Shown piece by piece: positions 7,658 through 16,118 of a stretch of DNA of 40,739 nucleotides. The notes below the pieces were generated by a model. The model was not told the origin of the DNA. It did no database searches and saw only the letters and a program-made list of their open reading frames with translations. The DNA is from Bacteroidales bacterium (lineage in GTDB: Bacteria > Bacteroidota > Bacteroidia > Bacteroidales > Muribaculaceae). The stretch spans positions 1 to 40,739 of the forward strand of contig CAAGJW010000027.1 in assembly GCA_900770215.1 (NCBI GenBank), read 5' to 3'. The position numbers and the translations under genes were made by a program. Position 1 is the first letter of the stretch; each line of letters begins with the position of its first letter.

Positions 7658-10600
7658 CTATCTTTTCGGATTCTCTTTCATGCGTTGATAGCGTTGCCAT
7701 AAGCGGTCAAAGCCACGTTCGCCGTCCATCACCATATATGACTCGATGCCATCGGCAAGACGCGCATTGAGCTCGTTGACAGCAGCCGTCTGCTGTTGCA
7801 TCGATGCCGCAACAAGTTGCATCGAGCGGTTCTCGCTGTCGGCCGATCTCCTCTGAATCACAGCAGCCTCTCCCCGCAGTTCGCCCTGCCCCAGGGCGCG
7901 GCTCACGTCGGCACTCGTGAGCGAGCCTACAGTGTTGTTGCGTTGTGCCTGGTCAATGAGACGCAGCACCGGAAGCAATTCAGGGTTGGCCACAGCCTCG
8001 TGGTTGGCCACAAACTCGTTGGCGTGCACCACACCCACCTCGCGCCTGTTATTATTGTTGCGGGAAGTGAATCCGCCCGAGTAGTACCCCGCCTGTTGAG
8101 CCTGATGCGACTTCTTTATAGTAGCAATCTGTATGGCGCCAGCCGCCAGAGCCATCGAAGCTGCGATTGGCGCGATGATGTGTCCAATCACTGGCACCGC
8201 AGCTGCGCTGGCATAAGCATTGATAGCAGCCATTGCCGTCGATGCCACCGCCTGCGCCATCTCCATGGTCATGGCCCGCTTGTCATATTTGGTCTTGATT
8301 TTGGCGATGGCAGCAGATTTTTGGGCTTCAAGTTCTTTCTTCTTCTTGTCGTTATTGCCGGCAGCATCAATCTGCGCCTGGTAATTCTTCTCCACCTTGG
8401 CCAGCTCGAGGTCACGTTGAGCATTGGCGAAACTCGTGTAGGACTGAATGCCTGCATTCATGACGGCAAATGTAGATGCAGCCATTGCCGCGATTGCCTT
8501 CAGTTTCTCAGGCAGCGTGCTACCCAGATCATCGAAGCCTGCCTTCCAGGTCTCAACCAGCTTTGTGACCAACGTGGCCCATTCGTTGCCCTCGCCGTTG
8601 ACGAGCTCCACCACCTTGTTGTGGTAGTTCTGAATAATCTGCCACCGTCGCGACTCATAATCCTCTTGCGATATCAAGCCTTGGCTGTAGGCATCCTCAA
8701 GAGCTTCCATCTGGTTGTCGAAAGTGAGTTTAGCATCGTCGTAGTCCTGATTTTTAGCTTTAGTGCCAGTCTTGGTGTTCACCTCGTCGCGATACTTCTT
8801 GCGGATAGCCGCTTTGGCTTCTTCGACCTCCTCGGTCTTCAGCTTGTCTTGCTTGTGAAGCTCGTCAACGACAGCGAGCTCGGCCTCCATGCGTTTCTCG
8901 GCTCCTTGCTGGTCGTAGATATACAGCCATGCCGACAAGTCGGCCGCCATGCGTTTGCGTTGCCGCAGTGCCTCGGCTTGTTCTGCCTTCTCGAGATTGA
9001 TGCGTGCGTCCTCTCGTGCTTTTGTGTCTTCGGTCTGGGCCTCCATGACCTTGCGCAGATACTCGATGTCGATCTGGGCCAGTTTGTCATCGAGCACACG
9101 TTGGTTCTTGAATGCTTCGGCATTGTCAGGATTATAGAATTCCATTTTGGCATTTGACTTCTGCAAGTCGCGCTCATAAGCATATTGATCCAGAATCAAT
9201 TTGGTTCTGTCCTTTTTGTAGTCAGCATCAGCTGTCTCTCTCTTCTTGCGCATGTCCTCCGCGTTCTTCGACTGCTCACCTTCATATTTCTTGTAGAGCT
9301 TTTCTGCATTGCTGTAATAGTCCTTGGTTGCGTTATACTTATTATCAAGATACGTAGCATAATCCGACTCTCCAGCAAAGTAAGAAGTTCTATACATTTC
9401 AATGCTTTTTGACATCTTTTTTTTCAATTCGCTGAGCTGGGCGTCGAGCTCCTTTTTTTGAGCTTCGGTCGCATTGTTGGTGGTTTTATTGCCCGTTGAT
9501 CCTCCCAGCTTGCCAGGAGTTGTAGGCTTCCCTGTATGGGATGAGCCTCCCGAGGACTCCGCAGGGGTGTCGGTCGTAGTGATTTTGCTCTCTGGGATTA
9601 CAGGAGCCTGCGGCTTGATGGCATCTTTCTGAAGGTCTTTGCCAAATTCCTTGATGAGTGCATTGTAAGATGCATCCACCTTTTTGATTTCATTATTGGT
9701 TTTGTTCAGTTCTAATTGCATTGAAGCCAGTGCAAACGTATGACCGGCGGCTGCCCCCACTCCGGCAGGCACAGTAGGACCGCCTGAGGTTTGTGGAGTG
9801 GGAGATGTGGGCACATTCTTCCGTTCTTCATTGATGGCTTCTTGCTGGGTTGCCCGTTCTGCGACAAGCTCAGCCTTCTTGGCTCCCAGCTCTTTCAGCT
9901 TTTCCTTGGCGCCCTCGAGCGCATAGAGTCTGGCGAGTTGATTGTTATACTCGTTCAGCGCATTTTTGCTGTAAGTAAAGGATCGTGTCTGCGCGTTGAT
10001 TTTGCCATTGAATCCAGGGATCAGCTTGTTCAGCTTGTCGACAGCGGTCTTCTGCTCAGCGTAGGTAAGGTTGAGATTTCTTGCGGCAGCCATGAGTGCC
10101 GAGATATACACTTTTTGCTCAGCAGCTTTTTTCTTTCCCTCGGTTTGCACATCGTTGAGCGTTTTTTGTGCTGCTGCAGCGGAGTCGGTGTCGCGCGCGA
10201 GGTCAATGAGAACCCCGATGACCACTCCCATGGCTGCTGCCAATGCACCCCAAGGATTGGCGGCAATGACCTTCCACAAGTTTTTCAAGCCTACCATGAT
10301 CTTGTCGGTCCACAGCACCTTCAGCTTGTCGGCGACAACCGAGGCATTCACGGCAAGGGTATAAAGGCCGATAGCCGTTGCAGTAGATATAAGCGTTGCG
10401 CTATATTTTGACATGAAGCTCACGATTGCCGACAGCACATTGATAAACAAACTTGACCCCGAGATGACGTGTTGCATTGCCGGCGCCAGCTTCTCTCCCA
10501 GGGCGACTGCAGTCTCATGGAAGTTCTTCTTCGCTTTTTCGAGCTGAGCCTGTACAGTATTGTTTTGTATATTATACTCCTTGGTCACGCTTGTGCCCTC

Positions 10601-11890
10601 GCGGAATGCCTGGTTGGCCGCCGATTGCTGTTGTTTTATCATGCCTATGTTGCCAGCAAGCGCGGCGATCACTTGCGAGGCGCGTGCCCCGTCGGTGCCC
10701 ATGGCGTCGAAAACAGGGGCAAGTGCCGATATATCGCCCATCTCGTGCAGCCGTTGCAGCAGCATGAGCAGAGCCTGGTTGGTATCCTCTTTAAGCACCT
10801 TGTTGAAGGACTGCAGGTCCATGCCAGTAGCCTTGGCTATCTTGGCAGGGTTTTGGAACATCTTCATGATGAGCTGCGAGAGCGCGGTAGCACTCATCTC
10901 CACTGCCTGTCCTTGCGAGTCGAGCACAGCAGCGAAGCCCATGATTTGCGGTATAGACAAGTTGGCCTGCCGGCCCACTCCGGCCATTCGTTGAGCGAAG
11001 TCGGTGAGGTAGGGCGCCGACGCAGTGCAGTTCTGTGAGAGCTCGTTGACCACCGACCCCACCTTGAGCAGCGACTGCTCCACGCCGTAACGCTCTTTGT
11101 CACCGAAGATATCGGTTAGCTTCGACAGTGTCAACGTCGCCCCTTCGCCCAGGTCGTCGAGCGCAATGTTGATTTTGTCTGCTGCGCGGACAAAGCCCAG
11201 CACATCCTCCTCACTCTGCAAGCCCAGCCGACCAGCTTCCTGGGCCAGTTTGTTGAGATTTTCACGCGACGTGCGCGTGTCCATTTTCTTAAATTGCTCA
11301 TTGAGGTGTTCAACCTCCGATGCTGTCATGCCGGTAAACTTCTGCACGTTGGCCTCTTCCTGCTGCATGTCGGCGTAGGCCTGGACCGCCTGCTTGGACG
11401 AGAAAACCAGGCCGGTGAATCCTGCTGCAGCGCTGGCGATGCTCATGCCCCACTCGTTCACCTTGCGGTTCATGCGGGAAAACAAGCCCTCCCCTTCAGT
11501 GAGCTCGGCATTCACCGAATTGAGTTCGGCCTTCACCCGCTTGATGGCCGCCACATGAGATTTCCAGGCACTGCTGCCGCGCTCGATGTGGTTAAGGTCA
11601 TCTTTGAGCATGCGCAGGGCAATGCGCAGCTCGTTGGGAGCAGCCTGGTTTAGATTTTTCAGGGCAGCCGTGCATCGGGCCGATGCCGTGCGTGCATTGT
11701 CGAGCTGCCGCTGCACCTTGTTGATTTGGGTCTGCAATTTGGCAGCCCCTTTCAGATCGCCTGCGGCTTCCAACTTCTTCTTTTTGGCAATCATCCCGTC
11801 AACCTTAGCCTCTAGCTCAGCGATTTTATATTTCGCAGGCTGGGTTTCGACCTCGATGCCAACAGTTGCCTTGGTAAAAATATTAGCCAT
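7658..11890 (-). CDS. Tail tape measure protein
   Basis: The start chosen is the ATG at 11890 (MANIFTKATVGIEV), giving 1410 residues. Residues 1-120 are a coiled coil. A phage minor-tail/tape-measure domain of the TP901 type follows (ADMQQEEANVQKFTGM; then NLNKLAQEAGRLGL through VEMSATALSQLIMKMFQNP and DGARASQVIAALAGN). Hydrophobic helices near 490-580 (AANPWGALAAAMGVVIGVLI) and a long charged coiled coil from about 830 to 1200 come next. A second Ala-rich hydrophobic stretch (VIGHIIAPIAASMALAAGAI) lies near 1285. In siphoviruses this protein sets tail length and is injected with DNA. At about 1.5 angstrom per residue a tail of roughly 200 nm would be expected; that is an estimate. Confidence 0.93.
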   Translation of the reverse strand: MANIFTKATVGIEVETQPAKYKIAELEAKVDGMIAKKKKLEAAGDLKGAAKLQTQINKVQRQLDNARTASARCTAALKNLNQAAPNELRIALRMLKDDLNHIERGSSAWKSHVAAIKRVKAELNSVNAELTEGEGLFSRMNRKVNEWGMSIASAAAGFTGLVFSSKQAVQAYADMQQEEANVQKFTGMTASEVEHLNEQFKKMDTRTSRENLNKLAQEAGRLGLQSEEDVLGFVRAADKINIALDDLGEGATLTLSKLTDIFGDKERYGVEQSLLKVGSVVNELSQNCTASAPYLTDFAQRMAGVGRQANLSIPQIMGFAAVLDSQGQAVEMSATALSQLIMKMFQNPAKIAKATGMDLQSFNKVLKEDTNQALLMLLQRLHEMGDISALAPVFDAMGTDGARASQVIAALAGNIGMIKQQQSAANQAFREGTSVTKEYNIQNNTVQAQLEKAKKNFHETAVALGEKLAPAMQHVISGSSLFINVLSAIVSFMSKYSATLISTATAIGLYTLAVNASVVADKLKVLWTDKIMVGLKNLWKVIAANPWGALAAAMGVVIGVLIDLARDTDSAAAAQKTLNDVQTEGKKKAAEQKVYISALMAAARNLNLTYAEQKTAVDKLNKLIPGFNGKINAQTRSFTYSKNALNEYNNQLARLYALEGAKEKLKELGAKKAELVAERATQQEAINEERKNVPTSPTPQTSGGPTVPAGVGAAAGHTFALASMQLELNKTNNEIKKVDASYNALIKEFGKDLQKDAIKPQAPVIPESKITTTDTPAESSGGSSHTGKPTTPGKLGGSTGNKTTNNATEAQKKELDAQLSELKKKMSKSIEMYRTSYFAGESDYATYLDNKYNATKDYYSNAEKLYKKYEGEQSKNAEDMRKKRETADADYKKDRTKLILDQYAYERDLQKSNAKMEFYNPDNAEAFKNQRVLDDKLAQIDIEYLRKVMEAQTEDTKAREDARINLEKAEQAEALRQRKRMAADLSAWLYIYDQQGAEKRMEAELAVVDELHKQDKLKTEEVEEAKAAIRKKYRDEVNTKTGTKAKNQDYDDAKLTFDNQMEALEDAYSQGLISQEDYESRRWQIIQNYHNKVVELVNGEGNEWATLVTKLVETWKAGFDDLGSTLPEKLKAIAAMAASTFAVMNAGIQSYTSFANAQRDLELAKVEKNYQAQIDAAGNNDKKKKELEAQKSAAIAKIKTKYDKRAMTMEMAQAVASTAMAAINAYASAAAVPVIGHIIAPIAASMALAAGAIQIATIKKSHQAQQAGYYSGGFTSRNNNNRREVGVVHANEFVANHEAVANPELLPVLRLIDQAQRNNTVGSLTSADVSRALGQGELRGEAAVIQRRSADSENRSMQLVAASMQQQTAAVNELNARLADGIESYMVMDGERGFDRLWQRYQRMKENPKR

Positions 11891-11949
11891 AAACAGATTT
11901 TTGTGCGAAAATAACACGATGCCGCGGGCTTTAAAAAGACCGTGACCGC

Positions 11950-12236
11950 TCTCATTTTATTGCAAAATAAAATGGCAAACTCGTGGGCCGTAGCAGTTTC
12001 TGAAACAGGCAAAGAGGCTGTTTTAGATGCGGCCCACGAGGGGGTAAGCGCAAGATATTGCGCTGCTTAGGCTCTCAAAGACCCTATCAAATAGGGCTTT
12101 GGGGGCCTCTCGGGGCCGCATTTCTGCGGCCAGTTCGAGTTACTCGCCCCCACCGCCCTACGCCGCCAAGACACTTACCACCCCCGCCGAGGCGGAATAT
12201 GCCAACGGTCACTGCCCCCTGTGCGTGAAGGCGCAT
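11950..12236 (-). ncRNA. Hairpin-rich intergenic region, candidate structured RNA or cos-like site
   Basis: No convincing gene fits the gap between the large terminase and tape measure, but the DNA is packed with inverted repeats. They are CATTTTATT/AATAAAATG (11953-11974), an 11-bp perfect arm CTCGTGGGCCG (11980-11990 with 12030-12040), AGCGCAA-GATA-TTGCGCT (12047-12064), CCCTAT-CAA-ATAGGG extended by CAAAG/CTTTG (12076-12101), GGCCGCA-TTTC-TGCGGCC (12114-12131), CCGCC-GA-GGCGG (12184-12195) and TGCG/CGCA (12222-12235). The strand is assumed from operon direction. It could be a structured RNA made from the late transcript, a packaging site next to the terminase, or a processing region. There is no U-tract, so it is not a simple terminator. 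Confidence 0.45.
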
Positions 12237-12242
12237 GGCAGG

Positions 12243-13868
12243 TCAAAACGATGAAGTCACGTGTATCGAGTAGTAGGATTGCGGGAATTTCTCGGCCCCG
12301 ATGCACAGCGTGTCAAAGGCATCGCTGCCGTCGGTGCGCGCTTCGAGGCGGTCTTCCTCGGTTTCGGCCAGCTTCTCGCCGCGCTTGTCCTTGCCGCCGT
12401 TGTAAACGCCAGCAGTCTGCACCGAGACCAGCAAGTCCTCGTTGTTCTCACGGTTGAACATTGGGCGCAGCCGTGCATGTCCTGCGAGCATGCGGTTGAT
12501 GAGCAGCTGCTTCTCGATGTGGTGCATGGGGCGGCCCAGGTAGATGTCGCGCACCCGCCATCCGCGTTTCTGGAGCTCATTGATGATGACCCAGCGGAAG
12601 TCCTCCTGGTTGACGGCATAGTTGGACCCTACGGCCGTGGAGTCATAGTAGAACACCACCTCCTTGCGTTTGTGGTGGCGGTAGTAGAGGCTGAAGTCGT
12701 CGATCAATTCAGGCAGCTTGCGTTCATACTTGACAAAGAACGACTTGAGAATGAGCAGCTGCGCCTTGCGCGGCTGGCCAGCCACCAGCCAGTTGATGTT
12801 GGCATTGAAGTCAAAGGCAATGCACAGCGGTTGCTCGGGGTCGACATCGGCGTCGGCCAGCGAAGATGGCTCCTTTATTTTGTCGAACTGGTATTCCAGG
12901 TTGTCGAGATAGGCAAAGTTGGTGGCGCTGTACTTGTTGTTCTCGGTCATCGAGGAGTAGAAGCCATCGCGGGCGATGCCTATGCGCTTGCACAGCACCG
13001 ACGTCTGGAACGTGAGCGGGGGCAGGTCACGTTTCAGCTGGTTGATAAATGCCTCGCCCAGCACCTGCATGTTGTAGATCGTAGAGGCCTCGCGATAGTA
13101 GGTAGCCACCGAGCGCATGCGGCACAGGTCGCGGTTAAGCGTGCGCAGCTGCGAGCGCAGCCAGGCCGGCACTTCCTGCCCTTTGGCCGTGATGGCAGCA
13201 ATCTTCTGCTCGAGGCGCCACACCTCGTAGACCGAGCCTTGTATGAGCTTGATGAGCTCAGGGTCGCACTTGTGCTCATAGTCAAGAAACCACGAGCCCT
13301 TCTTGGTCACCGGCATGTCGCTGGTGATGAGCATGCCATGATGGAAATAGTGCTTGCCAAAGTACTGCCTATTGCCGCGATTGGCCGGCAGCGTCTCATC
13401 TTTGAGCTGCTCAAAGTCGATAAACTTGGCCTCGTCAATATCGAGGGCATCATAGGACTGCGAGTTGGATGTGCCGCTGCGGTCCTGGGAAATGATGAAC
13501 CCTATGCTCCCATTGTAGAAGCTGAGCACATTGTCGTAGTTCTCGGGGCGGAAGATGGGCTCTGGCCAGTGCCAGGCCTTGGGAGGCTTGATACCGATGC
13601 ACCAGTGCACATTGCGCCGGTAGCCCAGTTTCTCCCAGTGCACCAGCATCGAGGGCAGCGTGTTGGTGAGGGCGCGTTTGCAGTTGGGTGACACGATGCC
13701 CGTGACGCTGCCCGGCATGCGCTGGAAGTTGCGCAGGTTCCACAGCGCGTGAATCACACCCTTGCCCAGGGCGCGGCCGGCACACAGGATTGTGTCCTTT
13801 GCACCAGTGTATATCACCTCGTTTTGTATGTCGTTAAGATAGAATAACTGTGGCTCAATCTTGTCCAT
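12243..13868 (-). CDS. terL: Terminase large subunit
   Basis: The start at 13868 (MDKIEPQLFYLND) gives 541 residues and a 14-base overlap with the preceding gene. The ATPase domain shows a Walker A-like CAGRALGKG near residue 30 and a Walker B DALDIDEAKF near 145. The RNase H-like nuclease domain shows FDFNANINW near 355, FYYDSTAVG near 410 and a final TDGSDAFD near 515, which supply the three metal-binding Asp. This is the motor that cuts and packages DNA through the portal. The Walker A ends GKG rather than GKS or GKT, which is unusual. It lies downstream of two small-terminase candidates. Confidence 0.9.
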   Translation of the reverse strand: MDKIEPQLFYLNDIQNEVIYTGAKDTILCAGRALGKGVIHALWNLRNFQRMPGSVTGIVSPNCKRALTNTLPSMLVHWEKLGYRRNVHWCIGIKPPKAWHWPEPIFRPENYDNVLSFYNGSIGFIISQDRSGTSNSQSYDALDIDEAKFIDFEQLKDETLPANRGNRQYFGKHYFHHGMLITSDMPVTKKGSWFLDYEHKCDPELIKLIQGSVYEVWRLEQKIAAITAKGQEVPAWLRSQLRTLNRDLCRMRSVATYYREASTIYNMQVLGEAFINQLKRDLPPLTFQTSVLCKRIGIARDGFYSSMTENNKYSATNFAYLDNLEYQFDKIKEPSSLADADVDPEQPLCIAFDFNANINWLVAGQPRKAQLLILKSFFVKYERKLPELIDDFSLYYRHHKRKEVVFYYDSTAVGSNYAVNQEDFRWVIINELQKRGWRVRDIYLGRPMHHIEKQLLINRMLAGHARLRPMFNRENNEDLLVSVQTAGVYNGGKDKRGEKLAETEEDRLEARTDGSDAFDTLCIGAEKFPQSYYSIHVTSSF

Positions 13869-14472
13869 TGTCTTTAGGTTTAGGCTTAAAGATCTCGTCT
13901 TCGTTGAACTCGACAGGTTCATAATCGACATCCTCGATTTCCTCGTTCCAGTAGGATGCTATCTTCTTCTGAATCTTCTCGCGTATGTTAGGCACAGGTT
14001 TGAAGCCGGCCACGCTCGGGTCGTCGGTAGGCTTGAAGGGTTGAATCATGATTTTATCGAAGCCACGGTCTACAAGGTCTTCTTTGTCGAGCTGTGTGTA
14101 TTTGGCATATTTGTCGGCAGCTGCCACCATGCTCTTGGTGTCACGGTTGACGCGTGCCATCTCGTAGGCGGCATTGATCATCTCGATGAAGCGGTAGCGG
14201 TGATACTCCTTGGTCGACTTCTGCAGGTCGCCCAGCAGCGCCTTGACCAGGCGCAAGTCGGCATAGGCCTGCGACGGCTGCAGCTGGTAGGCCGACCGGA
14301 TGTGCGTCACCAGGTCGCGGTCTTTGGTGAGCGGGAACTGCAGCCAGTAGTTGTAGATGTCGCGCAGCCTGATGAGATGCCGTTGCGTAGCCTCGGGCAG
14401 GCCCGCTTGCCGCATCTTGTCGGCATCGGCAAAAAGATAGTCTTTGGCAGTGTCAAGTATAGCAGGTAGCAT
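13855..14472 (-). CDS. Small terminase candidate or terminase-associated protein
   Basis: A 205-residue, mostly helical protein directly upstream of terL with a short overlap. The N-terminal half (LIRLRDIYNYWLQFPLTKD, then IRSAYQLQPSQAYADLRLVK) reads as helices with an HTH-like core. The middle is a long helix (YRFIEMINAAYEMARVNRD) and the C-terminus is acidic and disordered (EEIEDVDYEPVEFNEDE). HTH plus oligomerising helices plus an acidic tail is how small terminases look, and they usually precede terL. The gene just upstream competes for the same role. The call rests on context and composition. Confidence 0.5.
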   Translation of the reverse strand: MLPAILDTAKDYLFADADKMRQAGLPEATQRHLIRLRDIYNYWLQFPLTKDRDLVTHIRSAYQLQPSQAYADLRLVKALLGDLQKSTKEYHRYRFIEMINAAYEMARVNRDTKSMVAAADKYAKYTQLDKEDLVDRGFDKIMIQPFKPTDDPSVAGFKPVPNIREKIQKKIASYWNEEIEDVDYEPVEFNEDEIFKPKPKDNGQD

Positions 14473-14792
14473 TACAAGTCCTCCTCGGCAGTCATGTCGC
14501 GCAGGTATTCTGATGTGAGTTGCACAGCCAGGGGAGAGCCCACATGAGCCAGCTCAATCTCCTGCTGGCGCAGGCTCAGGGCAGTTTGTGCCTTGGCCTT
14601 GAGGTAGACCGACCGCACTGCCGAGGTCTTGTCGTTGACGGCGAGCCGCAGCGCGTCCTCGTCGAGGCCCAGCAAGGCCGCCATCTCGCTGATGGGCGTG
14701 AGCGCAGCTGCCAGCTCGGCAATGCCCTCGAGCGTCGACTGGTCACAGCCTGCCGAGAGGCAGTGCAGCAGCTTTGAGTTTTGAGAATCCAT
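14472..14792 (-). CDS. HTH protein, alternative small terminase candidate (106 aa)
   Basis: The core ISEMAALLGLDEDALRLAV near residues 33-52 is a helix-turn-helix. It is followed by SVYLKAKAQTALSLRQQEIELAHVGSPLAVQLTSEYLRDM, a helical pattern with a GSP(L/T)A turn that is typical of small-terminase-type N-terminal regions in several phages. The start at 14792 lies 50 bases inside the PLD-like gene, and the stop shares one base with the start of the next gene. Binding to the phage packaging site would be its function if it is TerS. Two consecutive HTH-like genes before terL could form one two-subunit complex; that is speculation. Confidence 0.5.
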   Translation of the reverse strand: MDSQNSKLLHCLSAGCDQSTLEGIAELAAALTPISEMAALLGLDEDALRLAVNDKTSAVRSVYLKAKAQTALSLRQQEIELAHVGSPLAVQLTSEYLRDMTAEEDL

Positions 14793-15228
14793 TGGCGATA
14801 GATTGATAAATGTTTAAATCGGTTGTGATGATGCCGCACTCGGTGCGGTTGCCTTGCGTTTGGTTTTGCGAGGTCACGATGGTCACGTGGTTGTGCTCGT
14901 TGTGCAGCAGCACCACCTTGCTGTGGTTCTGGCACAGGTACACCCTGTCGCACACCTTGTTGATGAAGCCGGCAATCAGCGTGGTCTTGCGGCTCGCCTT
15001 GAGGTCGACATAGAGCGTGCACGCCCTCACCAGGCCGTCGGCTTTGAACCGGTACAAACGCCGCAAGAAGCTCTCGCTCGACGAGAAGGTAGAGATGGTG
15101 AGTGAAGCCGGCCCTGTTTGCTGCAGCACCTGCCCGATCACGTCGGCCAGCTGCCACCGGTTGCCGAAATAAGCCTGCAGAGGGGTTGCCGACAACGGTT
15201 CCAGACGGTTGGCCTCATGCTTGGGCAT
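14743..15228 (-). CDS. PLD-like (HKD-type) phage protein in the terminase cluster
   Basis: The ATG at 15228 (MPKHEANRLEPL) overlaps the upstream stop by 14 bases; 161 residues. The central part, LTISTFSSSESFLRRLY followed by ACTLYVDLKAS, forms alternating strands and helices. Near residue 105 HSKVVLLHNEHNHVTIVTSQN matches the phospholipase D pattern H-x-K-x4-D/N-x6-G/T-S-x-N, ending with an E in TECGIIT. Such single-HKD proteins usually dimerise to build one active site and are often nucleases. Here the Asp position is Asn, so activity is uncertain. A DNA-processing role in packaging would suit its neighbours but is inference. Confidence 0.6.
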   Translation of the reverse strand: MPKHEANRLEPLSATPLQAYFGNRWQLADVIGQVLQQTGPASLTISTFSSSESFLRRLYRFKADGLVRACTLYVDLKASRKTTLIAGFINKVCDRVYLCQNHSKVVLLHNEHNHVTIVTSQNQTQGNRTECGIITTDLNIYQSIANGFSKLKAAALPLGRL

Positions 15229-16027
15229 TATCGGTGATGTCGATGCCCAAGCCATCCAGCTCGCCAGTGACAGCGGCTCCCACCACGCCGCCGTTGTCTC
15301 TTATTGTCGCGACACAAGCAAGAATCTTGTCTCTGGCAGTGGAGGCACGGCCCCTGTCGCGGGTCGTGGCCAGTATCTTCTTGTACTTGGTGAGCGTCTT
15401 GCGGGCCGCGTTAATCTTGCGTTGGGCTTCGTCGGCAGGGTCGGTTGCATCCTCGTCGTCGGCCACAGCTGGCGCCACAGGCTCGTTGCCTGCGACGTAA
15501 TGGTCATAAGCCTCAAGGTTGGCGCGGTACTTGCGGTCGGCCTCGTCAAGTATTTTGAGATACTCGTAGCGGTCGCAGGGCTCGGCCTTCTCCATGGTCT
15601 TGAGCTGCTCAAACACATTCTTGATCGTCTGGTACAGGTGCAGGTTGTTGTCGTAGAGCGCTTGCACCTGGGGCGGAAGCTGGTCGTGGTCGGCGCGCCG
15701 GCCTTTGGCCACTTTGGCCTCGGGCAGCTCGTCGTCGGTCGAGATAACGGCAGCGTGCTCGTCGATCGTCTGCTTGGCCGCCGGCATCACCTGGGCCTCC
15801 ATGCGCACAACGTCGGAGCGGGTCAAGCCATCGAGGCGGATGCGCAGGTGCTTGCGCAGCTCATACTCAAGTTTGTCGGCAAACTTGTCGGGGCGGCGCA
15901 AGATGTTGGCGTAAAGGAAACGGTTGTTGTTGAGACGGAGCAACATCAGCGCTCCAGCCTCGATGTCGCGCTGATCAGGCTGAGTGTTGAGCCAGTCGGA
16001 GATTTTGTGAGTGAAATCATTATCCAT
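15215..16027 (-). CDS. Phage protein of unknown function, helical (270 aa)
   Basis: It starts MDNDFTHKISDWLN at 16027. The first 100 residues are helical and basic (LMLLRLNNNRFLYANILRRP, then KLEYELRKHLRIRLDGLTRSDV). The middle contains a probable coiled coil (LYQTIKNVFEQLKTMEKAEP), and an acidic linker VADDEDATDPADEA precedes a Lys-rich helix (INAARKTLTKYKKILATTRD). No signal peptide is present. It is the first gene after the terminator at 16041-16084 and heads a chain of overlapping genes ending with terL, so a packaging or DNA-end role is plausible. I do not recognise a family. Confidence 0.5.
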   Translation of the reverse strand: MDNDFTHKISDWLNTQPDQRDIEAGALMLLRLNNNRFLYANILRRPDKFADKLEYELRKHLRIRLDGLTRSDVVRMEAQVMPAAKQTIDEHAAVISTDDELPEAKVAKGRRADHDQLPPQVQALYDNNLHLYQTIKNVFEQLKTMEKAEPCDRYEYLKILDEADRKYRANLEAYDHYVAGNEPVAPAVADDEDATDPADEAQRKINAARKTLTKYKKILATTRDRGRASTARDKILACVATIRDNGGVVGAAVTGELDGLGIDITDNAQA

Positions 16028-16040
16028 ATATGTGCAAAAT

Positions 16041-16084
16041 TAAAAGGTCGGGCAGTCCAGGCTGTGAAAGACTGGGCCCGACCT
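16041..16084 (-). terminator. Intrinsic terminator after the tail-tube gene
   Basis: On the minus strand AGGTCGGG pairs with CCCGACCT, with an inner CAGTC/GACTG helix and a two-base bulge, followed by TTTTAATTTTG. It separates the capsid/tail-tube unit from the terminase unit. Confidence 0.75.
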
Positions 16085-16118
16085 GTCGGTGTGGATTGCT
16101 TATGAAAAAAATGCTTTG

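Noticed and set aside
7796..9157. A 453-codon plus-strand frame opposite the tape measure C-terminus
   Set aside because: Low-complexity Leu/His/Arg product, antisense to a coiled coil; typical shadow.
12048..12254. A plus-strand frame ending CPLCVKAHGRSKR in the hairpin-rich gap
   Set aside because: It has no ATG, opposes the operon and overlaps terL; the inverted repeats explain the region better. It may still be useful as a tag for finding homologous regions.
12261..13691. A 476-codon open frame on the plus strand opposite terL
   Set aside because: It is a GC-driven shadow of terL; its product is Val/Leu/His-rich with no domain, and it runs against all neighbouring phage genes.
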